Part shown: positions 54,042 through 63,700 of the stretch, piece by piece
Layout: every line of letters starts with the position of its first letter
How positions within the stretch are numbered: the stretch's first letter is position 1
Assembly: GCA_015233135.1 (NCBI GenBank)
Contig: JADFYH010000004.1
Span: 46,581 to 110,580, forward strand
Source: Deltaproteobacteria bacterium
GTDB taxonomy: Bacteria; UBA10199; JADFYH01
Direction of reading: 5' to 3'
DNA length: 64,000 bases
Translations under genes and position numbers: made by a program
Notes under the pieces: generated by a model
Told to the model about the DNA's origin: nothing
Databases searched by the model: none
What the model saw: only the letters and a program-made list of their open reading frames with translations

Positions 54042-54422
54042 ATGCAAATGTCCCCCAAAAAAATAATTTACAACATCCTCCCCATCCTTCTCTACTGCCT
54101 GCTTATTTTTTCTCTCTCTGCAAAACCGTCACTACACGTTTCGCACGATAAAATTGCCCACATTCTAGCCTTTGGCGGCATGGGCTTTTTGTTTTTTCGC
54201 TGCTTTAGAAATTACAATTTTTCCTTTCGAGAGGCCTATGCCTTTGCCATGCTCTTGACCATTTTGTATGGCATTGGCGATGAGGTGCATCAATTTTATG
54301 TGCCGGGCCGCAGTTGTGATGTTTTTGATGTGTTGGCCGATTCGGTGGGCGCTTTTTTGGGGAGTCCTGTTTATGAATTCTTTTATCGCTTTCGATTCAA
54401 AAAAACCTCAAGTTCATCCTAG
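54042..54422 (+). CDS. VanZ-like membrane protein
   Basis: The 126-residue protein has about four membrane segments. HDKIAHILAFGGMGFLFF and GIGDEVHQFYVPGRSCDVFDVLADSVGAFLG are the VanZ family motifs. The role is unknown outside glycopeptide resistance, and no resistance genes are near. The GAGGGGG site before the start belongs to a family A repeat, and ATG 54048 fits its spacing better than 54042. The end overlaps the next gene by 50 bp. Confidence 0.88.
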   Translation: MQMSPKKIIYNILPILLYCLLIFSLSAKPSLHVSHDKIAHILAFGGMGFLFFRCFRNYNFSFREAYAFAMLLTILYGIGDEVHQFYVPGRSCDVFDVLADSVGAFLGSPVYEFFYRFRFKKTSSSS

Positions 54423-54894
54423 TGCCTTTGTTGCCACAGGAGCCATCTTGATTGGGCAGGTGGAAATCGCAGAGGAAGCCAGTGTGTGGTTCAACTGCGT
54501 GCTGCGAGGAGATATCCTTCCCATTAAAATTGGCAGACGCAGTAATATTCAAGATCTTTCCCTGTGTCATACTTCTACAGGGCGTGTTCCGACGCTGGTG
54601 GGAGAGGAAGTCACCGTGGGTCACCGAGTAATTTTGCACGGTTGTGAACTCAAAAACAGGGTCTTGATTGGAATGGGTTCTATTGTGATGGACCATGCGG
54701 TGGTGGGTGAAAACAGCATTGTGGGGGCGGGTTCTGTGGTGACAGAAAATACCATTATTCCTCCCAGAGTGCTGGCCTTGGGCAGCCCCTGCAAAGTGAA
54801 GCGGGATTTGACCCCGCAGGAAATTCAATTTTTGGAGTTGTCGGCTTTGAGTTATGCAAAGAAGGCGGCGGAGTATTTGAAACTAAAATTGTAG
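54373..54894 (+). CDS. Gamma-type carbonic anhydrase-like hexapeptide protein
   Basis: The 173-residue left-handed beta-helix protein has VWFNCVLRGD, SNIQDLSLCHTS and TVGHRVILHGCEL, with the three histidines placed as in gamma carbonic anhydrases. A C-terminal helix follows (SALSYAKKAAEYLKLKL). The ATG at 54373 follows GGGGAG inside the end of vanZ. Catalysis is not certain, since many family members are inactive or of other function. Confidence 0.85.
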   Translation: MNSFIAFDSKKPQVHPSAFVATGAILIGQVEIAEEASVWFNCVLRGDILPIKIGRRSNIQDLSLCHTSTGRVPTLVGEEVTVGHRVILHGCELKNRVLIGMGSIVMDHAVVGENSIVGAGSVVTENTIIPPRVLALGSPCKVKRDLTPQEIQFLELSALSYAKKAAEYLKLKL

Positions 54895-54904
54895 TTTATC
54901 CGAT

Positions 54905-54933
54905 GAGCCCTCTCTCCCTTGAGGGGAGAGGGG
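54905..54933. repeat. Family C half element between convergent genes
   Basis: CCCTCTCTCCC and GGGGAGAGGGG form a hairpin around TTGA. It sits between the stops of the carbonic anhydrase-like gene and pyrG and may stop transcription from both sides, though a T run is missing. Confidence 0.7.
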
Positions 54934-54937
54934 AAGA

Positions 54938-56632
54938 TCATTTCTTTTTCGTTGTCACTTTCTTCATCTGAGAAGCCTCAGGGGTCGCTATTGTCGCTTC
55001 CCGTTTATCTTTCTTCAAATCTTCCCACTTTTCTCTCCTCGCATAGGCCAGCGAATGGGACACAAAGGCGTCAAACAGGGGATGCACGGCCATGGGACGC
55101 GATTTGAATTCGGGGTGAAATTGGCAGGCGACAAAGTAGGGATGTCCGGGCAATTCGATGATCTCCACTAAAGATCCATCGGGAGACAGGCCTGAAAATT
55201 TAAAACCTTTCTGGCTGAGTTTTTCCCGATAGGCATTGTTGAATTCATAACGATGACGATGCCGTTCCGAGATTTCGCGTTCTCCGTAAATTTGGGCCGC
55301 TAGAGAACCTTTTTCCAGGGTGCAGGGATAGGCCCCCAGTCTCATGCTGCCGCCTTTGTGAAGAATGGCTTTTTGTCCTTCCATCAAATCGATGACGGGA
55401 TGAGGGGATTCCGGATCAAACTCCCGGCTGTTGGCCTTTTCCAGTCCCACCACATTGCGCGCAAATTCGATGCAGGCGATCTGCATCCCCAGACAAATTC
55501 CAAAAAAAGGAATTTTATTTTCGCGGGCGTATTTGACGGCAGCGATTTTCCCCTCGATGCCCCGATCTCCAAAACCTCCAGGTACCAAAATGCCATCAAT
55601 GCCTTCCAGTACTTCTGTCGCCTCATTTTTTTCCAGTTCCTCGGAGTCGATATATTTCAGATTCACTTGCACCGCATTCTTATAGCCGCCGTGTTTGAGG
55701 GCCTCATTCAGGCTTTTATAACTATCTACCAAATCTACATATTTACCCACGATAGCGATGGTAATTTTTTGTGAAAGATTTTTAATCTGATCAACCAGAT
55801 CTTTCCATTCCTTCAGTTCAGGCTTGCGGGTCCAGATATTCAAACGCTCCACAATTTTTTCATCCACACCTTCCTGATGAAACACCAAAGGGACTTCATA
55901 AATGGAATCCACATCCGGGGCATTAAAAACGGCGTTGGGGGAGATGTTACAGAACATTCCAATCTTTGCTTTGATGTCTTTGGAGAGCGGGCGGTCGGTA
56001 CGGCACAAAAGCAGATCGGGCTGGATACCAATTTCACGAAGCTTTTGCACGCTGTGTTGAGTGGGTTTTGTTTTCAATTCGCCGGCGGCTCCAATGTAGG
56101 GAACCAAGGTCAGATGCACATACAACACGTTTTCTTCTCCGACCACGTATCGAAATTGACGAATGGCCTCCAGAAAAGGCAGAGATTCAATATCTCCCAC
56201 CGTTCCGCCAATTTCCACAATCACCAAATCGACATCCTTGGATACGCGCAGCAGGGAGGCCTTGATTTCGTCGGTGATGTGAGGCACGACCTGCACGGTT
56301 TTGCCGAGGTATTCTCCCTTGCGTTCTTTTTCGATGACCGAATGGTAAATTTTTCCGGTGGTAATATTGTTGTCGCGGCAAAGTTGAGAATGGGTAAATC
56401 TTTCGTAATGCCCCAAATCCAGATCAGTCTCCGCTCCATCATCCAAGACAAAGACCTCCCCATGTTGAAAGGGATTCATGGTCCCCGCATCCACATTAAT
56501 ATAAGGGTCGAGCTTGAGCATCGTAATCTTAAGCCCACGATTTTCAAGCAGGGCGGCGATGGAAGCCGCAGCGATGCCCTTGCCCAAGGATGAAACGACA
56601 CCGCCGGTCACGAAGATAAATTTTGTTTTCAT
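54938..56632 (-). CDS. pyrG: CTP synthase
   Basis: The 564-residue enzyme aminates [27 protein letters not shown] is the N-terminal synthase loop. [20 protein letters not shown] and [13 protein letters not shown] (nucleophile Cys) belong to the class I glutaminase domain, which ends with FHPEFKSRP. The C terminus is extended by about 25 charged residues ending in KKK. The GAGGGGG before the start lies in a family A repeat, about 13 nt from the ATG. Confidence 0.96.
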   Translation of the reverse strand: MKTKFIFVTGGVVSSLGKGIAAASIAALLENRGLKITMLKLDPYINVDAGTMNPFQHGEVFVLDDGAETDLDLGHYERFTHSQLCRDNNITTGKIYHSVIEKERKGEYLGKTVQVVPHITDEIKASLLRVSKDVDLVIVEIGGTVGDIESLPFLEAIRQFRYVVGEENVLYVHLTLVPYIGAAGELKTKPTQHSVQKLREIGIQPDLLLCRTDRPLSKDIKAKIGMFCNISPNAVFNAPDVDSIYEVPLVFHQEGVDEKIVERLNIWTRKPELKEWKDLVDQIKNLSQKITIAIVGKYVDLVDSYKSLNEALKHGGYKNAVQVNLKYIDSEELEKNEATEVLEGIDGILVPGGFGDRGIEGKIAAVKYARENKIPFFGICLGMQIACIEFARNVVGLEKANSREFDPESPHPVIDLMEGQKAILHKGGSMRLGAYPCTLEKGSLAAQIYGEREISERHRHRYEFNNAYREKLSQKGFKFSGLSPDGSLVEIIELPGHPYFVACQFHPEFKSRPMAVHPLFDAFVSHSLAYARREKWEDLKKDKREATIATPEASQMKKVTTKKK

Positions 56633-56642
56633 AGATTCTTTT

Positions 56643-56740
56643 TCCCCCTCTTAAGCTAAGAGGGGGTCAGGGGGCGTTATGGCAATTGGATTCAAAGTGG
56701 CCATAACCCCTCCCGACCTCCCCTTAGCTTAAGGGGAGGA
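56643..56740. repeat. Family A palindromic element, copy 3 (before pyrG)
   Basis: It has the same structure in opposite orientation: CCCCCTCTTAAGCTAAGAGGGGG, GTTATGG...CCATAAC, then CCTCCCCTTAGCTTAAGGGG. On the minus strand the AGAGGGGG arm lies just upstream of the pyrG ATG. It sits between the argC stop and pyrG. Confidence 0.92.
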
Positions 56741-56772
56741 GAACTTTGGAAAGATTAAAATTATTTTTTACC

Positions 56773-57810
56773 TTACGGGAGATAGGGTAAAATTTTCAAG
56801 CCTAAAGCTTCCTCAAAACCAAACAAAATATTCATGTTCTGCACAGCCTGTCCTGATGCGCCTTTGCTGAGGTTGTCGATGGCCGAAATGACAATGATGC
56901 GGCCATTTTTTTTCTCGACGTGAACGCCGATATCGCAAAAGTTTGTGCCTCGCAGCTCTTTTACATTGGGGAAAGTGCCTAAGGGCTTCACTCGCACAAA
57001 ATATTCGTGTTCATAAAATTTTTGAAAGAGTTGATGCAGTTCCTCACTGTCGATTTTTTTAGAACTTTGCGAATAGGTCGTGCTCAAAATCCCTCGGTCT
57101 AAAGGAAGCAGGTGAGGGGTGAAGGTGACTTGAATATTAGATCCTGAAAGTAAGGACAAAGTTTGTTCAATCTCTGGTGTGTGTCGATGCGAGCCCACTT
57201 TGTAAGCCTTGAATCCTTCATTCACCTCGCAAAAAAGGATGTCGGTGCTGGCAGTACGTCCGGCACCCGAGGTGCCCGACTTGCTATCAATAATAAAAGA
57301 ATCTAGTTTCACTAATTGATTTTTAATGAGAGGAGCTAAAGCCAGTGCCGCGCTGGTGGGGTAGCAGCCTGGATTTGCAATGAGCCTCTTGCCCTGGATC
57401 TGATTTCGAAACAACTCCGGCAGACCATAAGCCGCTTCTGCAAGGAGTTGGGGATGTTCGTGTTTCCCATACCATTCTTCGTAAACGCTTTGAGAGTGGA
57501 GTCGAAAATCAGCGGAAAGATCAATCACTTTTACGCCAGCCTCCAGAAGGTCTTTGACGGCCTTTTGAGCGGAGTGATGAGGTAAACAAACAAAGGCCAG
57601 CTCTGCTTTTTGCGCGCATTGTTGGGCATTAAAATTTTCAAGTTTTAGATCGAGTAAATTTTGGAAGGCACTAAAAACTTTTGAGAAATTTTCTCCGGCA
57701 TTTTTTTCTGAAGTGACCTGGGTGATTTTTATTTCCGGGTGACCCAGCAGAATTCGAACCAGTTCTATTCCAGTGTAACCGGTAGCTCCGATGATGGCGA
57801 TGTTTTTCAT
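56773..57810 (-). CDS. argC: N-acetyl-gamma-glutamyl-phosphate reductase
   Basis: The 345-residue arginine-pathway enzyme has the NADP loop IIGATGYTGIELVRIL. NPGCYPTSAALALAPL holds the catalytic Cys, and GSHRHTPEIEQ and HLLPLDRGI are also present. GGGGAGG lies 7 nt before the ATG, and this site is the arm of a family A repeat. No other arg gene is in the window. Confidence 0.95.
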   Translation of the reverse strand: MKNIAIIGATGYTGIELVRILLGHPEIKITQVTSEKNAGENFSKVFSAFQNLLDLKLENFNAQQCAQKAELAFVCLPHHSAQKAVKDLLEAGVKVIDLSADFRLHSQSVYEEWYGKHEHPQLLAEAAYGLPELFRNQIQGKRLIANPGCYPTSAALALAPLIKNQLVKLDSFIIDSKSGTSGAGRTASTDILFCEVNEGFKAYKVGSHRHTPEIEQTLSLLSGSNIQVTFTPHLLPLDRGILSTTYSQSSKKIDSEELHQLFQKFYEHEYFVRVKPLGTFPNVKELRGTNFCDIGVHVEKKNGRIIVISAIDNLSKGASGQAVQNMNILFGFEEALGLKILPYLP

Positions 57811-57817
57811 GGCTTCA

Positions 57818-57914
57818 CCTCCCCTTAAGCTAAGGGGAGGTCGGGAGGGGTTATGGCCACTTTGAATCCAATTACCATAACGCCCCCTGACCCCCTCTTA
57901 GCTTAAGAGGGGGA
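57818..57914. repeat. Family A palindromic element, copy 4 (before argC)
   Basis: CCTCCCCTTAAGCTAAGGGG, inner GTTATGG...CCATAAC and CCCCCTCTTAGCTTAAGAGGGGG are present. On the minus strand the AAGGGGAGG arm is the argC ribosome binding site. Relative to its gene this copy is inverted compared with the other three. Confidence 0.92.
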
Positions 57915-57919
57915 ATAAA

Positions 57920-57954
57920 CAAAAAAGCCTCCGATGAAAATCGGAGGCTTTTGT
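57920..57954 (-). terminator. Rho-independent terminator of rplM-rpsI
   Basis: On the minus strand AAAAGCCTCCGAT pairs with ATCGGAGGCTTTT around TTTC, with a T run after. It lies about 20 bp after the rpsI stop. Confidence 0.88.
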
Positions 57955-57972
57955 AATCAGTGTTAAACAAAA

Positions 57973-58371
57973 TTAACGTTTGCTAAACTGAGTTGAACGA
58001 CGCGCTCCGTGCAGACCGTATTTTTTACGTTCTTTTTTACGACTATCACGAGTCAGATAGCCACCTTTTCGAAGGGGTTTACGATAGTCGGGATTTAAGC
58101 TCAAAAGAGCTCGGGCGATTCCGTGTCTTAAGGCCCCCGCCTGGCCGGAAAGCCCTCCGCCTTCTACACTAGCGGTGACGTCAAACTTTCCAACATTACC
58201 GGTAGATTCAAAAGGCTGAAGGATAATCATGCGCAGGGTAGGTCGGCCAAAATAGCTTTCAAGCCCTTCGCGGGTATTTACTTTGAAAACTCCAGTACCG
58301 GGATTGATAATCACACGAGCGGTGGCATTTTTTCTTCTGCCGGTACCATAAAATCGTTTGGGGCTTGCCAT
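57973..58371 (-). CDS. rpsI: 30S ribosomal protein S9
   Basis: The 132-residue protein starts [20 protein letters not shown], contains [19 protein letters not shown] and ends in the conserved basic tail RSTQFSKR. The ATG at 58371 follows AAGGA. A longer frame up to 58443 would only translate a repeat ([14 protein letters not shown]). It forms a transcript with rplM and is followed by a terminator. Confidence 0.96.
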   Translation of the reverse strand: MASPKRFYGTGRRKNATARVIINPGTGVFKVNTREGLESYFGRPTLRMIILQPFESTGNVGKFDVTASVEGGGLSGQAGALRHGIARALLSLNPDYRKPLRKGGYLTRDSRKKERKKYGLHGARRSTQFSKR

Positions 58372-58384
58372 AATTTTTTCCTTT

Positions 58385-58438
58385 TTTATCCAGCCCCCTC
58401 CCCCCTTTGGAGGGGGAGGGTTGGGGAGAGGGGAGTGA
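58385..58438. repeat. Family C half element between rplM and rpsI
   Basis: CCCCCTCCCCCC and GGAGGGGGAGGG form a hairpin around TTT, followed by TTGGGGAGAGGGGAG. It separates two ribosomal protein genes of one operon, so it apparently does not block transcription. Confidence 0.7.
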
Positions 58439-58439
58439 G

Positions 58440-58880
58440 TCAATTTTTCAATTCATAATTTACAGGAGTTTGAGCAGCATGAGTGTGCTCGGCTCCCGAG
58501 AAAATCTTTAATTTTTTGATGACCTGATGACCCAAATTGTTGTGCGGAATCATTCCTTTTACAGCTCGACGAATAAGATCTTCGGGTTTTCGTTCCATGA
58601 TCTGTTCGGCACTCTTAATTTTCATCCCACCAATGTAGGTGGAGTGATTGTAGTATTTTTTATCCAGGAGCTTGTTTCCGGTAAGTTTAATCTGTGCCGC
58701 ATTGATAGCCACGACAAAATCTCCCGTGTCTACATGGGGGGTAAAAGTGGCTTTGTGCTTGCCACGAAGGATGTTCGCGATTTCTGTGGCTGCTCGACCC
58801 AAAATTTTTCCTTTTAAGTCAACCAAAAGCCATTTCCGTTGAGCTTCATCGGCTTTCGCCGAATAAGTAGATTTTTTCAT
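58440..58880 (-). CDS. rplM: 50S ribosomal protein L13
   Basis: The 146-residue protein has [76 protein letters not shown] (given in parts) and the usual end. The ribosome binding site is weak. It leads the rplM-rpsI pair. Confidence 0.96.
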   Translation of the reverse strand: MKKSTYSAKADEAQRKWLLVDLKGKILGRAATEIANILRGKHKATFTPHVDTGDFVVAINAAQIKLTGNKLLDKKYYNHSTYIGGMKIKSAEQIMERKPEDLIRRAVKGMIPHNNLGHQVIKKLKIFSGAEHTHAAQTPVNYELKN

Positions 58881-58930
58881 AAAAATTAGTCCAAAGGGTT
58901 AAGAGTAATAAAAAAACTGTGAGCGGCGGC

Positions 58931-58960
58931 ACCCTAGGTAAAAAATCCAACTCTTGTCAA
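58931..58960 (-). promoter_or_regulatory. Possible promoter of rplM-rpsI
   Basis: On the minus strand TTGACA is followed after 18 bp by TAGGGT, about 50 bp before the rplM ATG. The -35 is perfect and the -10 is weak. A similar TTG...CTAGGG layout lies before the zinc-ribbon gene at 23030-23058. Confidence 0.4.
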
Positions 58961-58964
58961 GGGT

Positions 58965-60218
58965 TTATCCTTTCACCCACTCCTGAGTGATATAGGACAA
59001 AGGATCCACAATTGTAGATTTGATTTTGAGCTTGGATTGAGCTGCCAAGGCTCCTCGTTTTTCTCTTTGCAAAGTGGTTTTTTCTCCAAGATTAAAACAG
59101 ACCTGAAAAGCTTCTTTTCTACCGTCAGGAAAACTTGCCACAAAGTCGGACTCAATCTGATCTTCCATCTGAAAATAATAAACTTCACAGCCCTGACGCC
59201 TGAGGTCGAGATAGATCAGATTTTCAAAAAGAGCCCCATATTGATCACTGAACTGAAGAGTGTTAGCCAGCACGAGCCCTGTATCAATGGTATAGATTTT
59301 TCTTGGATTTACGTTTTGTTTTCGAATGGAGTCAGTAAACAAAGGTACCGCAAAACACAAATAAGCGTCTTCAATCATCTCCAAATAACTGTGCAGAGTG
59401 TTCTTACTGACGGCATAGCCCTGACTTTTAAAGTCACGAAATGTTTTTTGAATTGCCAAACGAGCGCCTGTAGATTTGAGGAGTGTGCGAATGAATTGTT
59501 TGAGAAGTGTGAGATTGGTCACCCCATGCCGCTCCACAATATCCCGGTAAACAACGGTGTTCACATAATCCTGAAGAATTATTTTATGATGTTCGCCTTC
59601 AGTCATAACGACTTCAGGAAAGCCTCCGGTGCGGAGATAATTCTGAAACTGCTGGAGGTAATGGTCTCGTTTTTTAGGTCCCAAAACTTTTCCAGGAAAC
59701 TCCTCTCCCTGAGCTTGAAGAAATTCATGAAAGGAAAAGGGCCAAATTTCGGTGGCGACGGCGCGCCCACGCAAAGAGGTTGCGATTTCTTTGCTGAGCA
59801 TCTTGGCTGAAGAGCCAGTGATAGTTATTTCAATATTTTTTTGATCAAGCAATCGTCGAATGACAACAGGCCAATGGTCAATATTTTGTATCTCATCAAA
59901 AAAAAGGTAGCAACGTTGATCATGATTTTCAGGGTAGAGGGTAAAGAAACTTTCAACCAACTGCCCAAACATCATGGCATCGCAGGGGAGCAATCGTTCA
60001 TCTTCAAAATTGATGTATAAGATCCGTGTTTTTGAAATGCCTTTTTTAAGCAGGCGATCAATGCATTGATGAAGACAATAAGTTTTTCCCACACGGCGCA
60101 TTCCCATCAGTACACTCACACGCCCACTCAAGGATCGAATATCTACCTCCCGAGGAATGGAGCCTGAAAAATCTTTTTCCTGAAATTCGCCCTGAAGAAT
60201 CTTGATAAGTTCAATCAT
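58965..60218 (-). CDS. AAA ATPase with DUF4143 domain (second)
   Basis: The 417-residue protein has Walker A GMRRVGKTYCL, Walker B CYLFFDEIQNIDHWP and ITGSSAKMLSKEI, and NYLRTGGFPEVV. The C-terminal DUF4143 domain has IYTIDTGLVLANTLQFSDQYGALFENLIYLDLRR. ESDFVASFPDGRKEAFQVCFNL fits the PD-(D/E)XK-like end. The ATG at 60218 follows GAGGG. An upstream in-frame ATG at 60287 would lie within the operator-like sites and is rejected. It stands alone, like the copy at 6.5 kb, but the two are not close in sequence. Confidence 0.85.
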   Translation of the reverse strand: MIELIKILQGEFQEKDFSGSIPREVDIRSLSGRVSVLMGMRRVGKTYCLHQCIDRLLKKGISKTRILYINFEDERLLPCDAMMFGQLVESFFTLYPENHDQRCYLFFDEIQNIDHWPVVIRRLLDQKNIEITITGSSAKMLSKEIATSLRGRAVATEIWPFSFHEFLQAQGEEFPGKVLGPKKRDHYLQQFQNYLRTGGFPEVVMTEGEHHKIILQDYVNTVVYRDIVERHGVTNLTLLKQFIRTLLKSTGARLAIQKTFRDFKSQGYAVSKNTLHSYLEMIEDAYLCFAVPLFTDSIRKQNVNPRKIYTIDTGLVLANTLQFSDQYGALFENLIYLDLRRQGCEVYYFQMEDQIESDFVASFPDGRKEAFQVCFNLGEKTTLQREKRGALAAQSKLKIKSTIVDPLSYITQEWVKG

Positions 60219-60223
60219 ATTTA

Positions 60224-60275
60224 GTCCCTCTATATAGGGATATGATTGTATAATAACGTCCTTATGTAAAGGGAT
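60224..60275 (-). promoter_or_regulatory. Two related operator-like sites before the DUF4143 gene
   Basis: GTCCCTCTATATAGGGAT (60224-60241) and GTCCTTATGTAAAGGGAT (60258-60275) agree at 14 of 18 positions. Each is an imperfect palindrome, and their starts are 34 bp apart. TATACAAT between them on the minus strand is a possible -10. The layout is like that at the other DUF4143 gene, with unrelated sequences. Confidence 0.55.
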
Positions 60276-60412
60276 AAATTTGATCAACGTTTTGATTTTG
60301 ATTTAAAATTTAGCTCATCAGAAGAAAAATCCCTCAAGTTTAAACACTAACATCCGTTTATATCCATGATGGCAGTGCGTTGTTGTGTCTTGATAACAGA
60401 TGGGAGCTGCTT

Positions 60413-60754
60413 ATGAGAGGCTTGGCAAAAAACCTGCTATTCTTGCTATTATCGTCTGCCTTGTTTCTGGCTGCCTGCGGGGGGGAGTTGGACTCCGATC
60501 ATCAAAATACCACTGCAACTGAGAGTCAGAGCATTCTCGGTTCCTCCACCGGCACACAGGTACAAGTGGTGCAGTCTGAAAACTATGGGGGGCTTACTGT
60601 CAGTAATGCCATGGGAATTCAAGGAAAACAGACGAGTGAGCACTATCAGCAAATGGATCCTTTTTTAGAATTGCACAAAAGGAAAGTCAATTCTGTAGCA
60701 TCGGTGAAGGCTACTTTACCAACCAATACTTTAGGGTCTCAAAAAGTAGATTAG
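60413..60754 (+). CDS. Small lipoprotein
   Basis: The 113-residue protein has a lipoprotein signal peptide with lipobox LAAC (LFLLLSSALFLAACGG). The mature part is Ser/Thr/Gln-rich with no known domain. GGGAG lies 7 nt before the ATG at 60413. The fibre-like gene begins 12 bp after the stop, so it is likely an accessory or anchor of that protein. Confidence 0.75.
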   Translation: MRGLAKNLLFLLLSSALFLAACGGELDSDHQNTTATESQSILGSSTGTQVQVVQSENYGGLTVSNAMGIQGKQTSEHYQQMDPFLELHKRKVNSVASVKATLPTNTLGSQKVD

Positions 60755-60766
60755 GAAAGTGGAATT

Positions 60767-63700
60767 ATGCTCAATTTCAAAAAAATAAAAAAGTCTTACT
60801 GCCTTTTGTTTTTATATTCTCTGTTCACAGCAAATCCGCTTTTTGCTTCAGCTACTGTCTTGCCCGTGCAGGGCTACATCGTGGACAGCAGGGGAAACGA
60901 GTTGAATTCTACGATACAAATGACCTTTAGACTTTATGCGGCTTGTGGAGATAGTACTCCCCTGGCAACCTTTGTGCAGAATCTGAGTTTCAGTTCAGGA
61001 ATTTACCAAAGCGGCCTGGATCTTTCCAGTTTAAGCGCCGAAAAGCAGGCGGCCATCCGGGCCGCGACGGGCCTTTGTCTGTCGGCCCAGGTGGCGGATG
61101 ATTCTGAAATGACCCCGCGAAGTGAATATCAGATGGGAGTTTATTCTATCCACGCAAACGTAGCAGATGTGGCAGAAACCGCCAACAGCTGTAGCAATTT
61201 AAGCAGTACTACAAGCATCGCTTCTACTTTGGCAGGCCCAGGTTTAACAGCTTTAGACGGAACTTTACAGTTGTCTACTTCTTCCAACTTTTCTTGGTCG
61301 GGGGCCAATACTTATAGCGGTCAGGTGATTGCTTCAAACTCTCCGATAGGCAACTCTTCAGCATTTGCCGCTTTTCTTGTTCAACCCGCAAGTTCTACAG
61401 CACTTGGAAAATTCTTTGCGGTAAAAAAAGATGCTTCGACAGACCTTTTAACCGTAGACAACAGCGGAAATTTCTACGCAGCTGGCACAGTGACTTTGGG
61501 CAGTTACACCAATTCGGGCTCTGGTTGTAGCTCCTTAAGCACCAGCTCCAGCGGGTTGCTCAGCTGCGGAGCAGGAGCCACTTCTGGAATTACTGCCCTC
61601 ATGGCAGATGATGGAACGGCAGGGCCAACAGGCTCCTCAGTCCTTTTAGCAGGAGGCAGCAATGGTATTGATACGGTTCGCAGCGGGGACACGATCACCT
61701 TTAATTTGGATACCACCGAGATTGGAAACACTGTTTTTGGTTCAGGCAACTCGGATTTTAGTTGGACCTTTAACGCCTCGGGAACGAATGATCCTTTACT
61801 GGCTTTTACCAATGGTCTCATTGGCATTAAAGGCTCTGGTGCAGGTGCAGCGGCCGTTGATCTGGCTTTTTATGACAACGACAACGGTTATTATGTGGCC
61901 CTAAAAGCCCCTGGCACAATGACTTCCAATGTTACTTTTACGCTACCCGGTGCCGATGGAACAAACGGCCAGTTCTTGTCCACCAACAGTTTTGGAACTT
62001 TATCGTGGGCAACTCCCAGTGTGGATACGGTTCAAATTGCAGACAATGCAGTGACCAACGCAAAGATAGCAACTGGCGCGGTGACTGCGTCAAAACTGGC
62101 TGATACAACGGTCTCGGCGGGAAGCTATGGTTCTGCTACCCAGGTGGGAACTTTCACCGTCGATTCCCAAGGTCGACTCACGGCTGCGGGAAATACAACT
62201 ATCAGTGGTGTTGCCCCCGGAGGATCGGCTGGCGGAGATCTGACGGGAACTTATCCTAATCCCACAATTAACGCTGGAGCGGTGAGGAGTACAAATCTGG
62301 CAGAGGATGCCGTCACGACGGCGAAGATATTGAATTCAAATGTGACCAACGCAAAAATAGCCGATGACTCAATTACCACTGCAAAAATAGCAGATGCTCA
62401 GGTGACTTCGGTGAAGATTGGAACGGATGTTAAGAATTCAAACATCGATACGAATGCCGCGATAGCGGGGTCGAAGATCAACCCAGATTTTGGAAATCAA
62501 GATCTTAAAATTAATACGAATAAATTTGTAGTGACTGGAAGTTCTGGAAATACGGCAGTGGGTGGTAGTTTGTTAGTAACTGGGGTCACGACTCTGAATG
62601 CGGGTTTGACTGTGAGTAACGGATCGAGTTCGGCGGGCATAGTGGTGATTAAAGAAAACAGCAATGAGGGTTCCAGTGGAGTCACTCTAACAGTGCCTCC
62701 CTTGGCAGCGGATTATACTTTAACCTTGCCTGTGGATGCTGGAACATTGGGGCAGGTATTGAGCACCAATGGAAACGGAGTATTGAGTTGGTCAAATGCT
62801 GGAGCGGGAGGGATTACCGGAGTTGTTGCAGGGACAGGCCTGAGCGGGGGAGGAGCGAGTGGGGCTGTCACTTTAGGAGTTGCAGTGGGAGGGATTTCCT
62901 CAACTGAATTGGCAGACTCTGCAGTGGTTACAGCAAAAATTAATGATGCAGCGGTGACCAGTGCAAAGATTAACGACTCTGCGGTGATAACTGCAAAGCT
63001 CAATGATAGTGCAGTGACCACAGCGAAGATTTTGGATGCAAATGTAACAACAGCAAAGATCAATGACGCGACGGTAAGCACCACAAAAATTAATGATAAC
63101 GCGGTGACAAGCGCGAAGATTGCGGATAATGCAGTAACGACGGCAAAGGTTGCCGATTCGAATGTAACGACTGTGAAGCTTGCGGATGATGCAGTGACGA
63201 CGGTAAAGATAGGGGATGCCCAGGTGACTTCAGCGAAGATAGCGAATACGACTATTGTGGATGCGAATATCGCCAGCAATGCAGCGATAGCGGGGTCGAA
63301 GATATCACCGGACTTTGGGAGTCAGGATCTTAAAGTCAATACGAATAAATTTGTAGTGACGGGATCGTCAGGTGACACCACGGTGGCAGGGACCCTGGGA
63401 GTGAGCGGGCAAGTGAGTTTTGGTACGGGGGGGATGAGTAGTGGTTCGATCAAGATTAATTCAAAAGAGGGAGGAAGTGATTATAGTGTCACGCTTCAAC
63501 CGAGTGGAGCGATGACGGGTAATGTGATTTACACGTTGCCTGCGGATAATGCCTCGGGTGTACTCACCAATGATGGAGTTGGAAATTTTTCGTGGGCTTC
63601 GGGGGCCTCGGTGTCAAGTGGTTTGGGTGCAGGTTCTGTTACCACAACTAACATTCTTGATGGCACGATTGCAAATGTGGATATCAGTGACACTGCGGGG

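Noticed and set aside
55877..56593. 238-codon frame opposite pyrG
   Set aside because: It lies wholly within a highly conserved gene on the other strand and its product matches nothing.
58372..58443. Longer N terminus for S9 ([14 protein letters not shown])
   Set aside because: It is a translated family C hairpin. The true S9 start with AAGGA is at 58371.
62713..63279. Minus-strand frame of 188 codons opposite the fibre-like gene
   Set aside because: It is the mirror of the DxAVTTAKI repeats and has no independent support.
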